From CAYWFP01 sp964457365 (GTDB lineage: Bacteria > Planctomycetota > SZUA-567), in NCBI GenBank assembly GCA_964457365.1, contig CAYWFP010000141.1, positions 1 to 7,510 of the forward strand: a stretch of DNA of 7,510 bases. The letters are read 5' to 3'. The notes under the pieces are model-generated. The model searched no databases and was not told where the DNA came from. It saw nothing but the letters and a program-made list of their open reading frames with translations. Of the stretch, positions 5,575 to 7,510 are shown one piece after another (position 1 is the stretch's first letter; the number at the start of each line of letters is the position of its first letter). A program made the position numbers and the translations under genes.

Positions 5575-7317
5575 TTATGAATTGTGAATCATGTATTCGT
5601 GCTCCGGCACGGTCGATTCCAGTGGTTCGCCTTTGATGAAGCGAATGGCTTCTTCAGTCGCTTGGATCTCCATCTTGGCGCGACAGTCTACGCTGCAGGA
5701 TCCGATATGACAAGTGAGAAGGGAGCGCTCCGAGGATATAAGCTCTCCGCCATAGGGTTCAAGTTCGAATACATCAATTGCCGCACCTGCGATACGCTCA
5801 TTGTTCAAAGCCGAATACAGATCCTTTTCGTTAATGATGCCGCCTCGCGATGTGTTGATAAGGAACACCGATGGCTTCATCATCTCGATCTCCTTCGCGG
5901 CGATCAGGGATCGCGTAGAAGGCGTAAGCGGTATATGCAACGTGATGATATCCGCTTCCCGATAGATTGTTTCCTTGTCAGCAAGCGTTGCACCGAATAC
6001 CTCGTACTTGGCCATATCGGGCTGAATGTCATTGACGAGGATTTGTTTGGGACGAAAGCCTTGGAGATGCTGCAGCACGCGGGTACCGATTCGCCCGGTG
6101 CCGATGATGCCGATCACCTGTGTTTGTATGCGGCGACCCATGATACGATTCCAAACGCCATCGCGCATATTGCGGTCGGTAGACGATATGCCGCGGCAAA
6201 GGGACAGCATCAAACCCATCGTCAATTCGCTGACGGCCGCCGAGGGCGCTTCGGGTGTATAAGAAACGCGAATGCCTCGTTCACGTGCCGCGTGCAAATC
6301 CACGCTGTCGAGGCCGATGCCGACACGACTGATTAGTTTAAGGCCTGGCGCTGCTTCCATGACACGACGAGTTATCGGTTCGGTTCCGGCAATCAAAATG
6401 TCGTAGTCCGGCGCAAGCTCCAGCAGATCTTCCTCACGCAGTTTCCGACCGAGTGGATTCAGGTGCCATTGGCAATCACAATGATTCAGCATCTCGATCG
6501 GCTTGTGATCAACTTGGCCGAATGGAACGGTCGTAACGAGTACTCGCTTTGTTTCGCGCGAAATCGATTTTACCTTTGCTGGCGACCGAGAGGCAGGTCC
6601 GGATTTTTCGTAGGGGGTGGCCTCGTCAGTAAAGCCATGTGAAGTGAGCCATTTTTCGGCAACCGGCACTTGCCAGGGATAATCGATATCCGCAATTCCA
6701 TCTGATTGATACATGGGCAGAATCCGCTTGCCGGATAAATGGCATAAATCAGGTGATCCTGCAAGCCCTTCCAGCAAATGAGGGCGCAACACAATGAGAC
6801 GAGCGTCAAAAAAAACCGTAGATTCGGTTTGTATCCCCGCGGGGACCATCGGGGTCAAAAAACCTTTGTCGATAGCCTTGAATGCGAGCGTTTGTGAAAA
6901 CTCAGGCCGATGGGCAACAGTTAGAACCGAGTCGACTTCTTCGTGAGCAGAGAGACTCGCTATCGCACTGTCGATCATTTCTGGCAGCACACAGGGACTG
7001 TTGCCGAGCAGAAAGACGAAGAGGGCCGGATCAACGTTTAACGATTCACGAACATGGCTCGAAACAGCGACAAATTCATCAAAAAGAGTGCCATGATCTT
7101 CTTTTCGAAGAAGGGGTTGTGCAGAAGAAGCCCGCGTAACGATGTCGGCAAGTCGCAGGGAGCTTGTATAAAAATATGTTTCGCTCACAAATTTCGAATG
7201 AGTTGCCGCCAGCACCGGATAAACGACAGCCGGACGCCCGAGTATGGGAAAGCTGCTGCGCTCGAAACCTTCATTCTCCTCACGGGCGAAAATGATAGCG
7301 ATAATCGGTTTTGTCAC
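5575..7317 (-). CDS. Fusion: cytidylyltransferase-like domain + D-2-hydroxyacid dehydrogenase
   Basis: This 580-residue protein has two domains. Residues 1-230 resemble acylneuraminate-type cytidylyltransferases: IIAIIFAREENEGF..PILGRPAVVYPVLAA, DPALFVFLLGNSPCVLPEMIDSAI (96-119), EVDSVLTV (127-134) and DIDYPWQVPVAEKWL (210-224), where the acidic pair D210/D212 fits the metal site. The usual basic loop RGGSKxxxxKN is replaced by REENEGFERSS, so catalysis is uncertain. A linker (about 231-256) leads to a D-2-hydroxyacid dehydrogenase domain like 3-phosphoglycerate dehydrogenase: GIIGTGRIG (403-411), D430 suggesting NAD preference, and catalytic R491 (NTSRGG), E520 (DVFELEP) and H537 (CHIGS). 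No regulatory ACT domain follows. The GTG start at 7317 has GAGGGAGA four bases upstream. The gene leads the minus-strand unit with the aldolase. Likely roles are reducing or oxidising a 2-keto/2-hydroxy acid and CMP activation; the substrate is unknown. Confidence 0.85.
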   Translation of the reverse strand: MTKPIIAIIFAREENEGFERSSFPILGRPAVVYPVLAATHSKFVSETYFYTSSLRLADIVTRASSAQPLLRKEDHGTLFDEFVAVSSHVRESLNVDPALFVFLLGNSPCVLPEMIDSAIASLSAHEEVDSVLTVAHRPEFSQTLAFKAIDKGFLTPMVPAGIQTESTVFFDARLIVLRPHLLEGLAGSPDLCHLSGKRILPMYQSDGIADIDYPWQVPVAEKWLTSHGFTDEATPYEKSGPASRSPAKVKSISRETKRVLVTTVPFGQVDHKPIEMLNHCDCQWHLNPLGRKLREEDLLELAPDYDILIAGTEPITRRVMEAAPGLKLISRVGIGLDSVDLHAARERGIRVSYTPEAPSAAVSELTMGLMLSLCRGISSTDRNMRDGVWNRIMGRRIQTQVIGIIGTGRIGTRVLQHLQGFRPKQILVNDIQPDMAKYEVFGATLADKETIYREADIITLHIPLTPSTRSLIAAKEIEMMKPSVFLINTSRGGIINEKDLYSALNNERIAGAAIDVFELEPYGGELISSERSLLTCHIGSCSVDCRAKMEIQATEEAIRFIKGEPLESTVPEHEYMIHNS

Positions 7318-7440
7318 GATATCTCCCTCTTAATCCCGCATTATTCACGACGCCCTTGTCATCGGCTCTCGAAACGGGGCGTTGAATCCGTAAAATAGGG
7401 GCAGACCTTGAGTCCGACCAAAGATTCGGAGGCCCACCCC
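7318..7440. other. Divergent intergenic region
   Basis: This separates the minus-strand fusion gene from the interrupted plus-strand reading frame at 7441. It must hold the promoter for the minus-strand unit, but I see no convincing -35/-10 pair. Positions 7391-7406 (TAAAATAGGGGCAGAC) resemble short sequences often found in repeat-rich intergenic or transposase leader regions of proteobacteria; I cannot confirm this. Confidence 0.35.
7322..7329 (-). promoter_or_regulatory. Ribosome binding site supporting the GTG start at 7317
   Basis: On the minus strand this reads GAGGGAGA, four bases before GTG 7317. The protein from this start begins with the strand-loop expected for a nucleotidyltransferase, so the GTG start is well supported. 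Confidence 0.6.
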
Positions 7441-7461
7441 ATGAGTGAAGAGCATTCGTAA
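7441..7461 (+). pseudogene. Start of a gene apparently cut by the IS66-like insertion
   Basis: GGAGG (7428-7432) stands eight bases before ATG 7441, a near-ideal ribosome binding site. The frame then reads MSEEHS and stops at TAA 7459-7461. The IS66-like end starts at 7458, so the stop codon lies within the element and only the first codons of the original gene remain. The product cannot be identified from six residues. If the insertion is genuine, the rest of the gene should resume beyond the element, outside the window, after a duplicate of GAGCATTC (7450-7457). Alternatively it is a chance or leader frame. Confidence 0.4.
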
Positions 7462-7510
7462 GCGTTCACGGGATTTGAAATATGCCTCGACCCCGTGAGC
7501 CTTGATTGAC
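7458..7510. mobile_element. Terminal end of an IS66-like insertion sequence (partial, runs off the right edge)
   Basis: The end starts GTAAGCGTTCAC (7458-7469), the exact inverted copy of 56-67, and matches the other end at 15 of 17 positions before the two diverge. This fits left and right ends of IS66-family elements, which begin GTAAGCG. The element would extend to the right, with the remaining 41 bases being its leader before the first transposase gene. No reading frame is visible in this short piece. Confidence 0.55.

Noticed and set aside
5584..6336. Plus-strand open frame of 250 codons opposite the dehydrogenase domain
   Set aside because: The minus strand carries complete dehydrogenase motifs here; the plus translation resembles nothing and lacks a ribosome binding site.
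1..7510. CRISPR array, tRNA, rRNA or riboswitch
   Set aside because: No regularly spaced direct repeats, no tRNA-like cloverleaf and no rRNA-like conserved stretch were seen by eye on either strand.

Overview
The window looks like an accessory surface-polysaccharide (LPS, O-antigen or capsule type) locus from a Gram-negative bacterium, most likely a proteobacterium. I base this on a KdsB-type CMP-sugar-acid synthetase, a second cytidylyltransferase-like domain, a GT-B-like polysaccharide transferase, sugar-type methyltransferases and a pyruvate aldolase, all embedded between insertion-sequence remains. No species can be named from the sequence alone.

Layout. Positions 1-67 look like the terminal end of an IS66-like element: the 12-base end at 56-67 is the inverted copy of the end at 7458-7469. 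Positions 68-339 hold no recognisable gene. Positions 340-732 are the GC-rich C-terminal third of an ISAs1-family transposase, an IS relic. After a 228-base gap come four plus-strand genes: a KdsB-like cytidylyltransferase (961-1740), a zinc-ribbon SAM methyltransferase overlapping it by ATGA (1737-2723), a short methyltransferase-like protein that may be truncated (2830-3495), and a GT-B-like transferase overlapping it by 32 bases (3464-4783). Running toward them on the minus strand is a two-gene unit: a 580-residue fusion of a cytidylyltransferase-like domain with a D-2-hydroxyacid dehydrogenase (7317-5575), then an HpcH/HpaI-family class II pyruvate aldolase (5544-4792). The two units converge with only 8 bases between stop codons. 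At 7441 a well-formed ribosome binding site and ATG open a plus-strand reading frame that stops after six codons, exactly where the second IS66-like end begins; it looks like a gene cut by insertion.

How the genes may work together (inference). The aldolase could make or break a 2-keto-3-deoxy sugar acid using pyruvate. The dehydrogenase domain could interconvert a 2-hydroxy and a 2-keto acid. The KdsB-like protein, and possibly the fusion's N-terminal domain, could activate such an acid as a CMP-sugar. The transferase would attach the sugar and the methyltransferase(s) would decorate it. Neither a PEP-dependent ulosonate synthase (KdsA/NeuB type) nor a Wzx/Wzy or ABC exporter lies in the window, so the pathway is incomplete here and its product is unknown.
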